A stretch of DNA of 64,000 nucleotides from CAZQVN01 sp964596775. Lineage in GTDB: Bacteria; Eisenbacteria; RBG-16-71-46; JABDJR01; JAWXBZ01. Location: assembly GCA_964596775.1 (NCBI GenBank), contig CAZQVN010000004.1:1-64000 (forward strand), in the 5' to 3' direction. How positions within the stretch are numbered: the first letter of the stretch is position 1; every line of letters begins with the position of its first letter. Shown in pieces: positions 48,113 through 56,576 of the stretch. The notes under the pieces are model-generated. The model was not told the origin of the DNA. It was given only the letters and a program-made list of their open reading frames with translations, and made no database searches. Position numbers and translations under genes: made by a program.

Positions 48113-51007
48113 CTACGGCCGGGAGCGAACGCCCGCGAGCTCGTTCCTGACTTCCGCGGTCCGCTCGTCGTCCTCTCCCAGCTGTTCCCGCCGGATGTTC
48201 AGGGCTTCGGTGAGATAGGGCTCGATGCCGGCACGGCGGTGGCCCGCCGCGCGTCCCTGCTTCGCGCGCTCGAGGAGCGCGGACGCGAGCACGACGGTCG
48301 TTTCCGGCAGACCGCGACGCGCTTCCTCGATGGCGCCGTCGAGGACGGCCAGGGCTTCCGTCCGTCTCCCCGCCGCCGCCTGGATCGCGGCGATCCGGAC
48401 CCGCGTCTCCACCACGAGCGAATTTTCGGCGCCCAGCGCGTCGTGGCGGAGTTTCCAGGCCTCGAGGGCCGCCTTCTCCGCATCTCCGTACCGTCCGCTT
48501 TCGAAGCAGAGATCGGCGAATCCGAAAACGGGGTGCGACACGTACACGCTTCCGGTGCCGAAGCACTCCCGCGCCACGGCGATGGCCTCGACATACAGCG
48601 ATTCCGATTCCGCGTAGCGCTTCTGACGGAGAAGGTTGCGCGCGAGGTTGCTGAGCGGCGCGGCGACCATCGGATGGCGTTCCCCCAGCGCTTTCCGGAT
48701 GAGCGCGACCGAGCGTTCCAGCAGTTCCCCCGCCGCCGGGATGTCCCCCTGCTTCGTCTTCACGACCGAGAGATTGCTGTAGTAGTGCCCGACCTTCCAG
48801 TGATCCGGCCCGAGGTGGCGCTCCAGCATGTCGACGGCTTCACGGAGATACCCCTCGGCTTCATCGAGCCGCTCGCGGCCCGAGGCTTCCGACACATCGG
48901 ACTGCATCAGCGGGCCCGCCAGGTCGGACAGGGCCATGGCCAGCTGCGGGTGCCCCTCTACCCCGTACTCCTGCCGCAGTACGCTGACCGACTCGCGCAG
49001 CATCTGTTCGGCCTCTTCCTTCCTGTCGAGCTTGCCGAGTATGGACCCCAGCGTTCCCAGCGCGACGGACAGCGGGACCCCGTCGACGCCGGCCGCGCGA
49101 TAGGCCTCCACGGCCGCGCGCTGCTCGGGCTCCGCCGCCTCGGGCCTCCCCAGGGCCGCCAGCAGTTCAGCCAGCCCCTCGTGATAGGGAGCAACGAGCT
49201 CCCCCCTGTTCGGCCAGGCGCGCTCGGCCGCCCGCAGCACGTCACGATAGACCGCTTCCGCCTCCTCCAGGCGGCCGAGGTTCTGCAGGGCCACGGCCAC
49301 TTTCTTCGCGGCGAGCAGGGCGCCGGGAGAGGACGGACCGAAACGGCGCCGGGCCAGCGCCTCCGCTTCCGTGTAGAGTTCCAGGGCCCGCTCATTTTCG
49401 CTCAGCGCGAGGACGCAGTCGCCCAGGCGCAGAAGAGCCTCGTGAAGGCTCGCCGGATCGTCGAGTCGGCGCTGTTGCTCCAGCGCTTCCGACAGCGTGA
49501 CCTTCGCCCGCTCGTACCGGGCCAGGCTCGTCAGGACCGTGCCGAGGACGCGCGTCACCTCCGCCCGGATCTCCGGATCGTTCTCGAAGCGGCCGGCCAC
49601 CCGTTGCGCTCCGCGCTCGACGAGGTCCACGGCCGTGAGGGTCTCTCCCGACTCGAAGGCCGGATCCACGGCCGAAAAGATCTCGATCAGGTAGTCCTTC
49701 ACGGCCTGTGCCCGGTCCCGCTCGCGCGCCGCGATGCGGGCCTGCCACAGCACGCCCCCGATCCCGACGATCACCGCCAGCAGAACTCCGGCCGACGCGA
49801 TCGTTCCGACCTTGTGGCGCCGGACGAATTTTCGCACCCGGTAACCGGTGGTCGCGCGGCGCGCCAGCACGGGTATCGAGGTGCGGTACCGTTCGAGATC
49901 CTCCCTGAGTTCGCGCACGGACGAGTAGCGCTCCTCGGGGCTCTTGCGCAGCGCCTTGGAGATGATGTTGTCGAGGTCGCCCTTCAGCTGACCGCGCAGT
50001 TCGGAGGGCTGCAGGCCCCGCAGCCCGGCGATCTCGCCGGCCGTCCGGGTCGTGTCGTCCCGGCCGCTCATGGAACTCGGCTCCGGGGGGTCGTCCTCGG
50101 TGATCGCCCGCGCGATGTCGATCGACCGGCTCGTGTCCCCGTGCGGATGACGCCCGGCGAGCAGCACGTAAAGCAGCATCCCGAGCGAAAAGACGTCGGA
50201 GGCGGTGGACGTCCCCTCTCCCCGGATCTGTTCAGGAGCCGCGAACGCCGGCGTCAGGAATCCGCGGGTGGGTTGCGTCTCGTCCGTCGCCTCCGTGTCG
50301 AGGAGCTTCGCGATTCCGAAGTCGAGCAGTTTCACCGTGCCGTCCGAGGTGACGAACACGTTCCCGGGCTTGATGTCGCGATGGACGACGAGGTTGCGAT
50401 GGGCGTACTCCACCGCCAGGCAGACGGACTCGAAGAGCTTCACGCGCTCCGGGAGCCCCAGCCGCCGCGCGTCGCACCAGTCGGTGATCCTTTCCCCTTC
50501 CACGTACTCCATGGCGAAGTACGGAGTGCCGTCGGCGGTCGCGCCGCCGTCATGGAGCGCGGCGATGTTCGGATGGCGCAGCGCCGCGAGGATCCGCCGC
50601 TCGCGACGGAAGCGCTCCACGATGTCGGCGCGGTCCAGGCCGCCGCGAAGAATCTTGAGCGCCACTCGCTGGTCGAAGTCGCCGTCGGCGCGTTCGGCCA
50701 GCAGGACCTCGCCCATGCCGCCCCGCCCGAGTTCACGCTCGACCCGGTAGGGTCCGATGCGCTGCCCGGGCGGCGTGAACACATCGGGCGGGCTGTCGAG
50801 AACATGGTCGGCCAGCGGAGCCACGCCGCGATCGAGGATCCCGGCGGCGCTGTCCGTATCGGCGGCAAGGAGACGCTCCAGGTCCGGACGCAGTTCCGCG
50901 TCGTCCCCGGAGAGTTCCTCCATCCGGGCCTTGCGGTCCTCGGGGCCGAGTTCGAGCAGCTCGTCCAGGATCGCGTCGATGCGCTTCCAGCGCCGGGAGT
51001 CGGTCAC
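48113..51007 (-). CDS. Ser/Thr protein kinase with TPR extracellular or periplasmic region
   Basis: 964 residues. N-terminal helical region about 1-80, Hanks-type kinase about 84-365 with G-loop LGRGGMGEVLLA, catalytic VVHRDIKPGNVF, metal-binding LLDFGIAKL and AAPEQ. One transmembrane helix about 403-425 (VGTIASAGVLLAVIVGIGGVLW) is followed by about 10 tetratricopeptide repeats (about 460-950; for example ALLRLGDCVLALSENERALELYTEAEAL). GTG 51007 follows a GAGG site. It is transcribed divergently from the ECF sigma factor 168 bp away; in such lineages ECF factors and TPR kinases are often paired, suggesting phospho-control of the sigma factor. That link is inference. Confidence 0.92.
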   Translation of the reverse strand: MTDSRRWKRIDAILDELLELGPEDRKARMEELSGDDAELRPDLERLLAADTDSAAGILDRGVAPLADHVLDSPPDVFTPPGQRIGPYRVERELGRGGMGEVLLAERADGDFDQRVALKILRGGLDRADIVERFRRERRILAALRHPNIAALHDGGATADGTPYFAMEYVEGERITDWCDARRLGLPERVKLFESVCLAVEYAHRNLVVHRDIKPGNVFVTSDGTVKLLDFGIAKLLDTEATDETQPTRGFLTPAFAAPEQIRGEGTSTASDVFSLGMLLYVLLAGRHPHGDTSRSIDIARAITEDDPPEPSSMSGRDDTTRTAGEIAGLRGLQPSELRGQLKGDLDNIISKALRKSPEERYSSVRELREDLERYRTSIPVLARRATTGYRVRKFVRRHKVGTIASAGVLLAVIVGIGGVLWQARIAARERDRAQAVKDYLIEIFSAVDPAFESGETLTAVDLVERGAQRVAGRFENDPEIRAEVTRVLGTVLTSLARYERAKVTLSEALEQQRRLDDPASLHEALLRLGDCVLALSENERALELYTEAEALARRRFGPSSPGALLAAKKVAVALQNLGRLEEAEAVYRDVLRAAERAWPNRGELVAPYHEGLAELLAALGRPEAAEPEQRAAVEAYRAAGVDGVPLSVALGTLGSILGKLDRKEEAEQMLRESVSVLRQEYGVEGHPQLAMALSDLAGPLMQSDVSEASGRERLDEAEGYLREAVDMLERHLGPDHWKVGHYYSNLSVVKTKQGDIPAAGELLERSVALIRKALGERHPMVAAPLSNLARNLLRQKRYAESESLYVEAIAVARECFGTGSVYVSHPVFGFADLCFESGRYGDAEKAALEAWKLRHDALGAENSLVVETRVRIAAIQAAAGRRTEALAVLDGAIEEARRGLPETTVVLASALLERAKQGRAAGHRRAGIEPYLTEALNIRREQLGEDDERTAEVRNELAGVRSRP

Positions 51008-51175
51008 GGGTCACCTCGTTGGAGAAGCCATGAACAGGCTAGCACGGGGACCCGTCGGGAGCCATACGGGTTCCGGATCGGCGGCACCGCGGGCGACGGC
51101 GACCCGATGAACGCGGAGACCATCGCCGCCCGTCCCGGGTTCGTTCCGACGGCGCCGCAGTGATAGAATCTCCCC

Positions 51176-51733
51176 ATGGCGCACACGGAAGAGGTCCGCC
51201 GCCTCCTCGGCGACATCCGCAACGGCGAGTCGGGCGCGTGGGACCGCCTGCTCGACATCGTCCATCAGGACCTCCGCCGCATCGCCCGCAGCCACCTCCG
51301 CGGCCAGAAAACCGGAACGCTCGGCACGACGGTGATGGTCAATGAAGCCTACATCCGTCTCGCCGGTTCCGGCGGCGACTGGCAGGATCGCGTGCACTTC
51401 CTCGCGGTCGCTTCCCGGGCGATGCGCCAGATCCTCGTCAGCCACGCCCGGAAGAAACTGGCGCGGAAGCGCGGCGGCGGAGCCGGCGCCGTCGAACTCC
51501 AGAGCCATCATGCCCCGGAAGACCCGCAGACCCTCGAGGTGCTCGAACTGGACGAAGCGCTGACGCGGCTGGCGGAGATGGACGAACGGATGGCCCGCGT
51601 CGTGGAACTGCGCTTTTTCGGCGACCTCTCCATCGAAGAGACCGCGGAAATCCTCGGCGTCACGGACCGGACGGTCCGGAGGGACTGGAGAAAGGCGCGC
51701 CTGTTTCTTCATGATCAGCTCCGGGATCGATGA
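51176..51733 (+). CDS. ECF-type RNA polymerase sigma factor
   Basis: 185 residues. Region 2 is VHQDLRRIARSHLRG with the HFLAVASRAMRQILVSHARKK stretch typical of the TIGR02999-like sigma subfamily; region 4 is RMARVVELRFFGDLSIEETAEILGVTDRTVRRDWRKAR, a helix-turn-helix for -35 recognition. This subfamily commonly lacks an adjacent anti-sigma gene and is associated with Ser/Thr kinases, matching the divergent kinase here. ATG 51176 lies 15 bp after a TGATAGAAT stretch. It converges on the FlgD-tagged gene, 3 bp apart. Confidence 0.92.
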   Translation: MAHTEEVRRLLGDIRNGESGAWDRLLDIVHQDLRRIARSHLRGQKTGTLGTTVMVNEAYIRLAGSGGDWQDRVHFLAVASRAMRQILVSHARKKLARKRGGGAGAVELQSHHAPEDPQTLEVLELDEALTRLAEMDERMARVVELRFFGDLSIEETAEILGVTDRTVRRDWRKARLFLHDQLRDR

Positions 51734-51736
51734 TTC

Positions 51737-53203
51737 TCAACGCAGTCTGGTGACCCGGGCCACGGCCGTGCCCGACGGATCCTTTAGCCGCAGGAAGTAG
51801 ATTCCCGCGGGCAGGTCCGCTCCGGACGCGCCGGCGCCGTCCCAGATCGTGGATCGGGCGCCGACCGGGGGTCGCAGCGAACGGAGCAGGCGGCCGCCGA
51901 TGTCGTGCACGCCGATCCAAGCTCCCTCGGAAAACGGCCGCGTGGCCCGGATTTCCGTGGCTCCCCGGGTCACGCCGGGCCACGCCGTGATCATGAGGTC
52001 GCGCGCGGATTCGGAAACGGGAACGCTCGACGTCGGGGTGGGGACCCAGTCGGCAACCCATCGGGTGTGGAACAGCGGCTCATGAACTTCCACGCCCGTT
52101 GTGCCGACCAGGTCGAAGGACACGGTGAACCCGGTGGACCACGCCGCCGGACTGAACGGCCCGCCCACGATGAGCGAGGTGAACTCGGCTCCCTGGACCG
52201 GATCCACGTCGAAAAGCATCTGCACGTTCGAAGTGCCCACGATGGTTCCGCCGCCGTTGCGCACGCGCACCGGAAACGTGAGCAGGAAACCGGTCGGATC
52301 CACCTGGACCGGATCGGGCGGGTAAACTTCCGGTATCAGTCCGCCCGCCGGCGCAAAATCCACCGAGAGCGTGAAGTACGTGTCCGCGAACACGCCCGAT
52401 TCATCCCAGCGGAACGTCGTGACCCCCTGGTCGCCGGTGGCGCCCGCCTGCGCCTGCCAGGTCGCGTTCATCTCCACGGGGCCGCCCGACACCGCGCCCT
52501 GGACGACCGTGTCCGCCTTGTAGTGCCGCTGGACCGCGAGATCCCTCTGCGTGAAGCGCAACGGGGGGGAAGGGACCGGTGGAATCTGGGTCGCGGTGAC
52601 GTTGCCGATGAAATCCACGTTCATGGAACCGACACGCCGGAAGCGGATCTCGGGCACGGTGTACCGGACCTCCGCCGACTTGAACCGGAACTCCAGTTTT
52701 TCCGCCTGTGCCGGATCGACGCTGTTCCAGTCGGAAAGATGGAACGTGAGAACCTCCGATGCGCCGGTCGTGGGCAGCGCAACTTCTTCGCTTCCCCCGC
52801 TGTCGGTGAGGATGGCCGTGATCTGGCCTCCCTGCGGACTCTCGTCGACCACGACCTCGATCCGGTCGACGAGCCCGAAGAACGTCAGGTCCCTCGCGTA
52901 ACCCCAGTCGTACTCCAGGGTCACGGTGGCCGCGCCCGCGGCATACACCTCGAGCGTCAGCGGATATCCCTGGTTCGTGTTGTTCGCTTTGCTCAGCGAT
53001 CCGTTTCCATCCAGGATGACCCTGCGGTGGGGGGCGATCGCATGCCCCGGGTACGCGGGGATCTCCACGTTGTGGACCTGTTGTCCGAAGGTGCTGAAGC
53101 TGAACCAGCCCCGCTGGAAGTCGTCGACCGGGTCCAGGGCGTGAGCGGGAAGGGCGGACAGAATCGTGATGACGAGAAACAAGCCGGTGGTCAGGCGGTT
53201 CAT
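51737..53203 (-). CDS. Secreted beta-rich protein with FlgD-like C-terminal domain
   Basis: 488 residues. Signal peptide about 1-22 (TGLFLVITILSALPAHA). Residues about 25-400 are beta-rich without a domain I recognise: VTLEYDWGYARDLTF and LTFHLSDWNSVDPAQAEKLEFRF resemble carbohydrate-binding or discoidin-like sheets. The C-terminus is FlgD-like (MITAWPGVTRGATEIRA, HDIGGRLLRSL, ARSTIWDGAGASG, GIYFLRL; terminal VTRLR). ATG 53203 has a GGGAGAG site; the longer open frame runs into the repeat element and is not likely coding. Confidence 0.8.
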   Translation of the reverse strand: MNRLTTGLFLVITILSALPAHALDPVDDFQRGWFSFSTFGQQVHNVEIPAYPGHAIAPHRRVILDGNGSLSKANNTNQGYPLTLEVYAAGAATVTLEYDWGYARDLTFFGLVDRIEVVVDESPQGGQITAILTDSGGSEEVALPTTGASEVLTFHLSDWNSVDPAQAEKLEFRFKSAEVRYTVPEIRFRRVGSMNVDFIGNVTATQIPPVPSPPLRFTQRDLAVQRHYKADTVVQGAVSGGPVEMNATWQAQAGATGDQGVTTFRWDESGVFADTYFTLSVDFAPAGGLIPEVYPPDPVQVDPTGFLLTFPVRVRNGGGTIVGTSNVQMLFDVDPVQGAEFTSLIVGGPFSPAAWSTGFTVSFDLVGTTGVEVHEPLFHTRWVADWVPTPTSSVPVSESARDLMITAWPGVTRGATEIRATRPFSEGAWIGVHDIGGRLLRSLRPPVGARSTIWDGAGASGADLPAGIYFLRLKDPSGTAVARVTRLR

Positions 53204-53285
53204 GGGCTCTCCCGGTGTGGGGTGGAGTCGTGTGATCTGACCCGGGAAACGCGAAAGGGAGGGAAAGGAGGACAGATTTTTCGGT

Positions 53286-53511
53286 TTTCGGCTCACGTGC
53301 TTCTGCGCTCCGGACGCCGTTCTCATCCTCGGGGGACGCTTTTCGCTTTTCGGCTCACGTGCTTCTGCGGTCCGGACGCCGTTCTCCTCCTCGGGGGACG
53401 CTCCGTCTCGGCATCCCTGCCTCGACTCCGCTCGGCGCTCCGCACGGCTCCGCCATCCTGGCTCCGCCGGCTCCGCGACGCCCCCTCGGAGGAGAACGAC
53501 GCCCGGACCGC
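53286..53511 (-). repeat. Dispersed composite repeat element (second complete copy)
   Basis: Reading the minus strand: an inverted arm (53511-53481), a core containing GGAGCCAGGATGGCGG and a GGCA-GGGA-TGCC hairpin (53480-53410), then two tandem arms of 62-bp period (53409-53348 and 53347-53286) almost identical to those at 1-124. The order matches the copy at 21287-21515. It fills much of the 475-bp gap between the FlgD-tagged gene and hflK; the rest contains a TTGGGGGG/CCCCCCAA hairpin near 53527-53570 and the hflK leader. Confidence 0.8.
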
Positions 53512-53678
53512 TTGACGCGGCCTCGCTGTTGGGGGGGTCGGCGCCTGCGGTGGCGTGCCACCCCCCAATGAAACCCTTCAGGCCTCCGCGCGTATCCGGT
53601 GAGGGTTTTCATCCGGTTCCGGGCCGTCTATGATGCTTTCACATATATCGGATTCATTCACTGAAGGAAGGAGTTACC

Positions 53679-54665
53679 ATGTCCGGAGGTGGTTTCAAGG
53701 GTTTCGATGAGCCCCGGGTTCCGCGAGTTTCCGGCGCGCTGATCCGAACCCTGGTCATCGGAATCCTCGCCCTGTCGTTCGCCTTTTCCACATTTTATAC
53801 GGTCGGTCCTGAGCAGCTCGGCATCGTGATGCGGTTCGGCAAGTACGTGCGCTCGACCGACCCAGGTCTGAACTTCAAGCTCCCCTTCAGCATCGAAACG
53901 GTGACGAAGGTCCCGGTGCAGCGCCAGCTCAAGGAGGAGTTCGGGTTCCGCACCGCGGAAGCCGGCGTCCGCACCCAGTACGCGCGCGGCAGCTTCGATG
54001 ACGAATCGCAGATGCTCACGGGGGATCTCAATGCGGCCGAGGTGGAATGGGTCGTGCAGTTCCGCGTCGTGGATCCCTACAAGTACCTGTTCCGGGTCCG
54101 CAACGTGCGCGAGACGTTCCGGGCCATGAGCGAAGCCGGAATGCGCCGCGTCGTCGGCGACCGGACGGTGAACGAAGTGCTCACGGTCGGGCGCCAGGAG
54201 GTGGCCGACCTCGCCCAGCAGGAACTCCAGCTCCTCTGCGACCAGTACGACACCGGCATCAAGGTCGAGCAGGTCGTCCTCCAGGACGTGAACCCGCCGG
54301 ACCAGGTGAAGCCGTCGTTCAACGAGGTCAACCAGGCCCAGCAGGAAAAGGAAAAGCTGATCAACCAGGCCCAGTCCGAGTACAACCGGGTCATCCCCCG
54401 TGCGCTCGGCGAGGCCCAGCAGACGATCCAGGAGGCCGAGGGGTACGCGCTCGACCGCGTCAACCGGGCCAGCGGCGACTCCGCGCGGTTCGTGGCGCTG
54501 TTCGACGCCTACAGAAAGGCGCCCGAGGTCACCCGGAAGCGGATCTACCTGGAAACGATGAACGAGGTGCTGCCGAAGGTCACCCGCAAGGTGATCGTGG
54601 ACGACGGTATCAAGGGGATCCTGCCGCTCCTGAACCTGGACGGCACGGCGAAGGGAGGCAACTGA
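53679..54665 (+). CDS. hflK: HflK-like band-7 membrane protease regulator
   Basis: 328 residues. A single N-terminal transmembrane helix about 22-42 (LIRTLVIGILALSFAFSTFYTV) is followed by an SPFH/band-7 domain: VGPEQLGIVMRFGKYV, PGLNFKLPFSIETVTKVPV, LNAAEVEWVVQFRVVDPYKYLF, and a long coiled-coil after EVNQAQQEKEKLINQA. HflK and HflC form a large membrane cage around FtsH and moderate its proteolysis. A GAAGGAG site precedes ATG 53679. The stop overlaps the hflC start by one base (TGATG). Confidence 0.92.
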   Translation: MSGGGFKGFDEPRVPRVSGALIRTLVIGILALSFAFSTFYTVGPEQLGIVMRFGKYVRSTDPGLNFKLPFSIETVTKVPVQRQLKEEFGFRTAEAGVRTQYARGSFDDESQMLTGDLNAAEVEWVVQFRVVDPYKYLFRVRNVRETFRAMSEAGMRRVVGDRTVNEVLTVGRQEVADLAQQELQLLCDQYDTGIKVEQVVLQDVNPPDQVKPSFNEVNQAQQEKEKLINQAQSEYNRVIPRALGEAQQTIQEAEGYALDRVNRASGDSARFVALFDAYRKAPEVTRKRIYLETMNEVLPKVTRKVIVDDGIKGILPLLNLDGTAKGGN

Positions 54666-55594
54666 TGCGCGCCGGAACGCTGATTCTCGCGGTGATCATC
54701 GCGCTCGTGGCCATGAACGCCGCCTATGTCGTCAACGAGTACGAGCAGGTCATCATCACGCAGTTCGGAAAGCCGATCGGCACCCCGATCTCCACGCCTG
54801 GGCTCAAGGTGAAAATGCCGTTCGTGCAGGTGGTCCAGCGGTTCGAAAAGCGCTTCCTCGAGTGGGACGGCGACTCGAACCAGCTCCCCACCCGCGACAA
54901 GCGCTTCATCTATGTCGACACGTACGCGCGGTGGCGGATCTCCGATCCCCTGCTCTACTTCCAGCGCCTGCGCGACGAGCGCGGGGCGCAGACCCGGCTC
55001 GACGACATTCTCGACGGCGAAACGCGCAACTCCATCGCCAAGCACGACCTGGTGGAGCTGATCCGCTCGTCCAACCGCACGCCGGACCGGGGCGACGAGA
55101 CGCTGGAGGAAACGGCGGTCCTCGACTCGATCGCGTTCGGCCGTGAAAAGATCCGCCGCGAGATCCTGGCCAACGCCCAGGCGCGCACCACGGACCTCGG
55201 CATCGAGATCCTCGACGTCCAGTTCAAGCGGATCAACTACGTGGAGGAAGTGCGGGTCAAGGTGTACGAGCGGATGATCGCGGAACGGCAGCGCATCGCC
55301 GAGCGGTTCCGCTCGGAAGGCGAAGGCGAGGCGTCGCGGATCAACGGCGAGCGGGATCGCGAGCTGAAGCGGATCCAGTCCGAGGCCTACAGGACCGCGC
55401 GGGAGATCATAGGAGACGCGGACGCGCGCGCCACGAACATCTTTGCGGCGGCCTACGACCGCTCTCCCGACTCGCGGACGTTCTACAGTTTCCTGAAGAC
55501 GATGGAGACGTACCAGAACACGATCGACCCGGGAAGTCTCTTGATCTTGTCCACGGACACGGAGTTGTACGGAGGGATCAAGGGGAAGAAGTGA
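54665..55594 (+). CDS. hflC: HflC-like band-7 membrane protease regulator
   Basis: 309 residues. Signal-anchor about 5-21 (LILAVIIALVAMNAAYVV), then NEYEQVIITQFGKPIG, TPGLKVKMPFVQVVQRFEKR, the IKVDTYARWRI-like FIYVDTYARWRISDPLLYFQRL and, after the SPFH domain, EEVRVKVYERMIAERQRIAERFRSEGEGEA, the HflC coiled-coil hallmark. It pairs with HflK around FtsH in the inner membrane. The gene is coupled to hflK and its 3-prime end overlaps the convergent cupin gene by 17 bp. Confidence 0.93.
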   Translation: MRAGTLILAVIIALVAMNAAYVVNEYEQVIITQFGKPIGTPISTPGLKVKMPFVQVVQRFEKRFLEWDGDSNQLPTRDKRFIYVDTYARWRISDPLLYFQRLRDERGAQTRLDDILDGETRNSIAKHDLVELIRSSNRTPDRGDETLEETAVLDSIAFGREKIRREILANAQARTTDLGIEILDVQFKRINYVEEVRVKVYERMIAERQRIAERFRSEGEGEASRINGERDRELKRIQSEAYRTAREIIGDADARATNIFAAAYDRSPDSRTFYSFLKTMETYQNTIDPGSLLILSTDTELYGGIKGKK

Positions 55595-56030
55595 TCGCCT
55601 TCCCCGTCTTCCTGTCGTAAGGCACGATCCGGTCCCATTCCTCGGCGCTCGACCGCGCCACGATGGCCACCACGGGCTCGGTGTCGCTCATGTTGAACAC
55701 TTCATGGGGGACACCGGGCTCGATGAAGATGAAATCGCCCGCCTGGTTTTCCACGACCTTCCGGCAGCGATCGCCGTACTCGTGACGAACCTTCCCCTCG
55801 AGGATGTAGAGCATCACCTCGAACTCCACATGGATATGCGCCCCGGCCACGCCGCCCGGCGGGATCGTGGCCACGTTCATCGACAGTTCCTTCGAGCCGA
55901 CGTTGCCGGCGTGCATGCCGGTCTTGTAGCGGATGCCGTTCCAGCCGCGGCAGGTGCCGCTCCCCCGGATGACGGCGATGCCGTCAAGGGCTTCCACGGG
56001 AGCCAGGGGTTCCTCGTTGTTGTCGGACAT
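55578..56030 (-). CDS. Cupin-domain protein
   Basis: A 150-residue single cupin. Motif 1 is GAHIHVEFEVMLYILEGKV (metal ligands H, H, E plausible) and motif 2 is AGDFIFIEPGVPHEVFN (ligand His in PHE). The fold binds a metal in the cytoplasm; catalytic role unknown, and some relatives are dioxygenases or sugar isomerases. A GGAGG site 5 bp upstream supports ATG 56030. The C-terminus overlaps hflC in antiparallel fashion. Confidence 0.88.
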   Translation of the reverse strand: MSDNNEEPLAPVEALDGIAVIRGSGTCRGWNGIRYKTGMHAGNVGSKELSMNVATIPPGGVAGAHIHVEFEVMLYILEGKVRHEYGDRCRKVVENQAGDFIFIEPGVPHEVFNMSDTEPVVAIVARSSAEEWDRIVPYDRKTGKAITSSP

Positions 56031-56130
56031 GGTTTCCTCCGGATGGGGTGCCGTCGAGAACATGCAGCAGCCATTGTCCGCAAAATGCGGATTGAAGGCC
56101 AGTCCTCGCCGGGAACTCCCACGGTAGCCG

Positions 56131-56574
56131 TCAGCGGGCGACGACCCAGCGCCTCGTCTCGATGAGCCCGCGCGCCGTCTCGATCCTCACGAAGTAGACG
56201 CCCGAACGGCGGATCTCCGGCTCCCAGTTGATGGCATGCGCTCCCTCCGGGTAGACCACCGGCGGCCGCTCCGCCACCAGGCGGCCGCTCGCGTCCGCCA
56301 GGCGCAGCGTGACCGCGTCCGGCGCCGACAGTGTGAACGCCAGCGACATCGCCGCGCCGCCCCGCGCGGGATTCGGCCACGGCGCTCCGACTTTCCACTC
56401 CGGTGCGGTCGGATGCGGCACGCCGCTCACGACCGGGGTGTCGGTGTCCAGGGCCGTCAGGTGGAGCTGATTCATCGAGCCCTTCCACGTCCACACGACC
56501 CCGTCCGGGGAGGTCGCCACATGCCCCTCGCGCGTGGCGAGGATCAGCGTGCCGGAGTCCACCGCCATGGCCAC
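56131..56574 (-). pseudogene. 3-prime fragment of a FlgD-tagged secreted-protein gene
   Basis: The frame begins abruptly near 56574 with VAMAVDSGTLILATREGHVATSPDG, a propeller/BNR-type blade, and continues to a complete FlgD-like domain (PWPNPARGGAAMSLAF, ADASGRLVAER, GAHAINWEPEIRRSG, GVYFVRI; terminal VVAR). There is no signal peptide, and in the frame a TGA lies three codons upstream within kinase-derived sequence. The 5-prime part of the gene is therefore missing. It abuts head-to-head a kinase gene that is also missing its 5-prime part. Confidence 0.75.
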
Positions 56575-56576
56575 CG

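Noticed and set aside
51737..53326. A longer start for the FlgD-tagged gene at 53326
   Set aside because: The extra residues are encoded by the repeat element and precede a good signal peptide beginning at ATG 53203.
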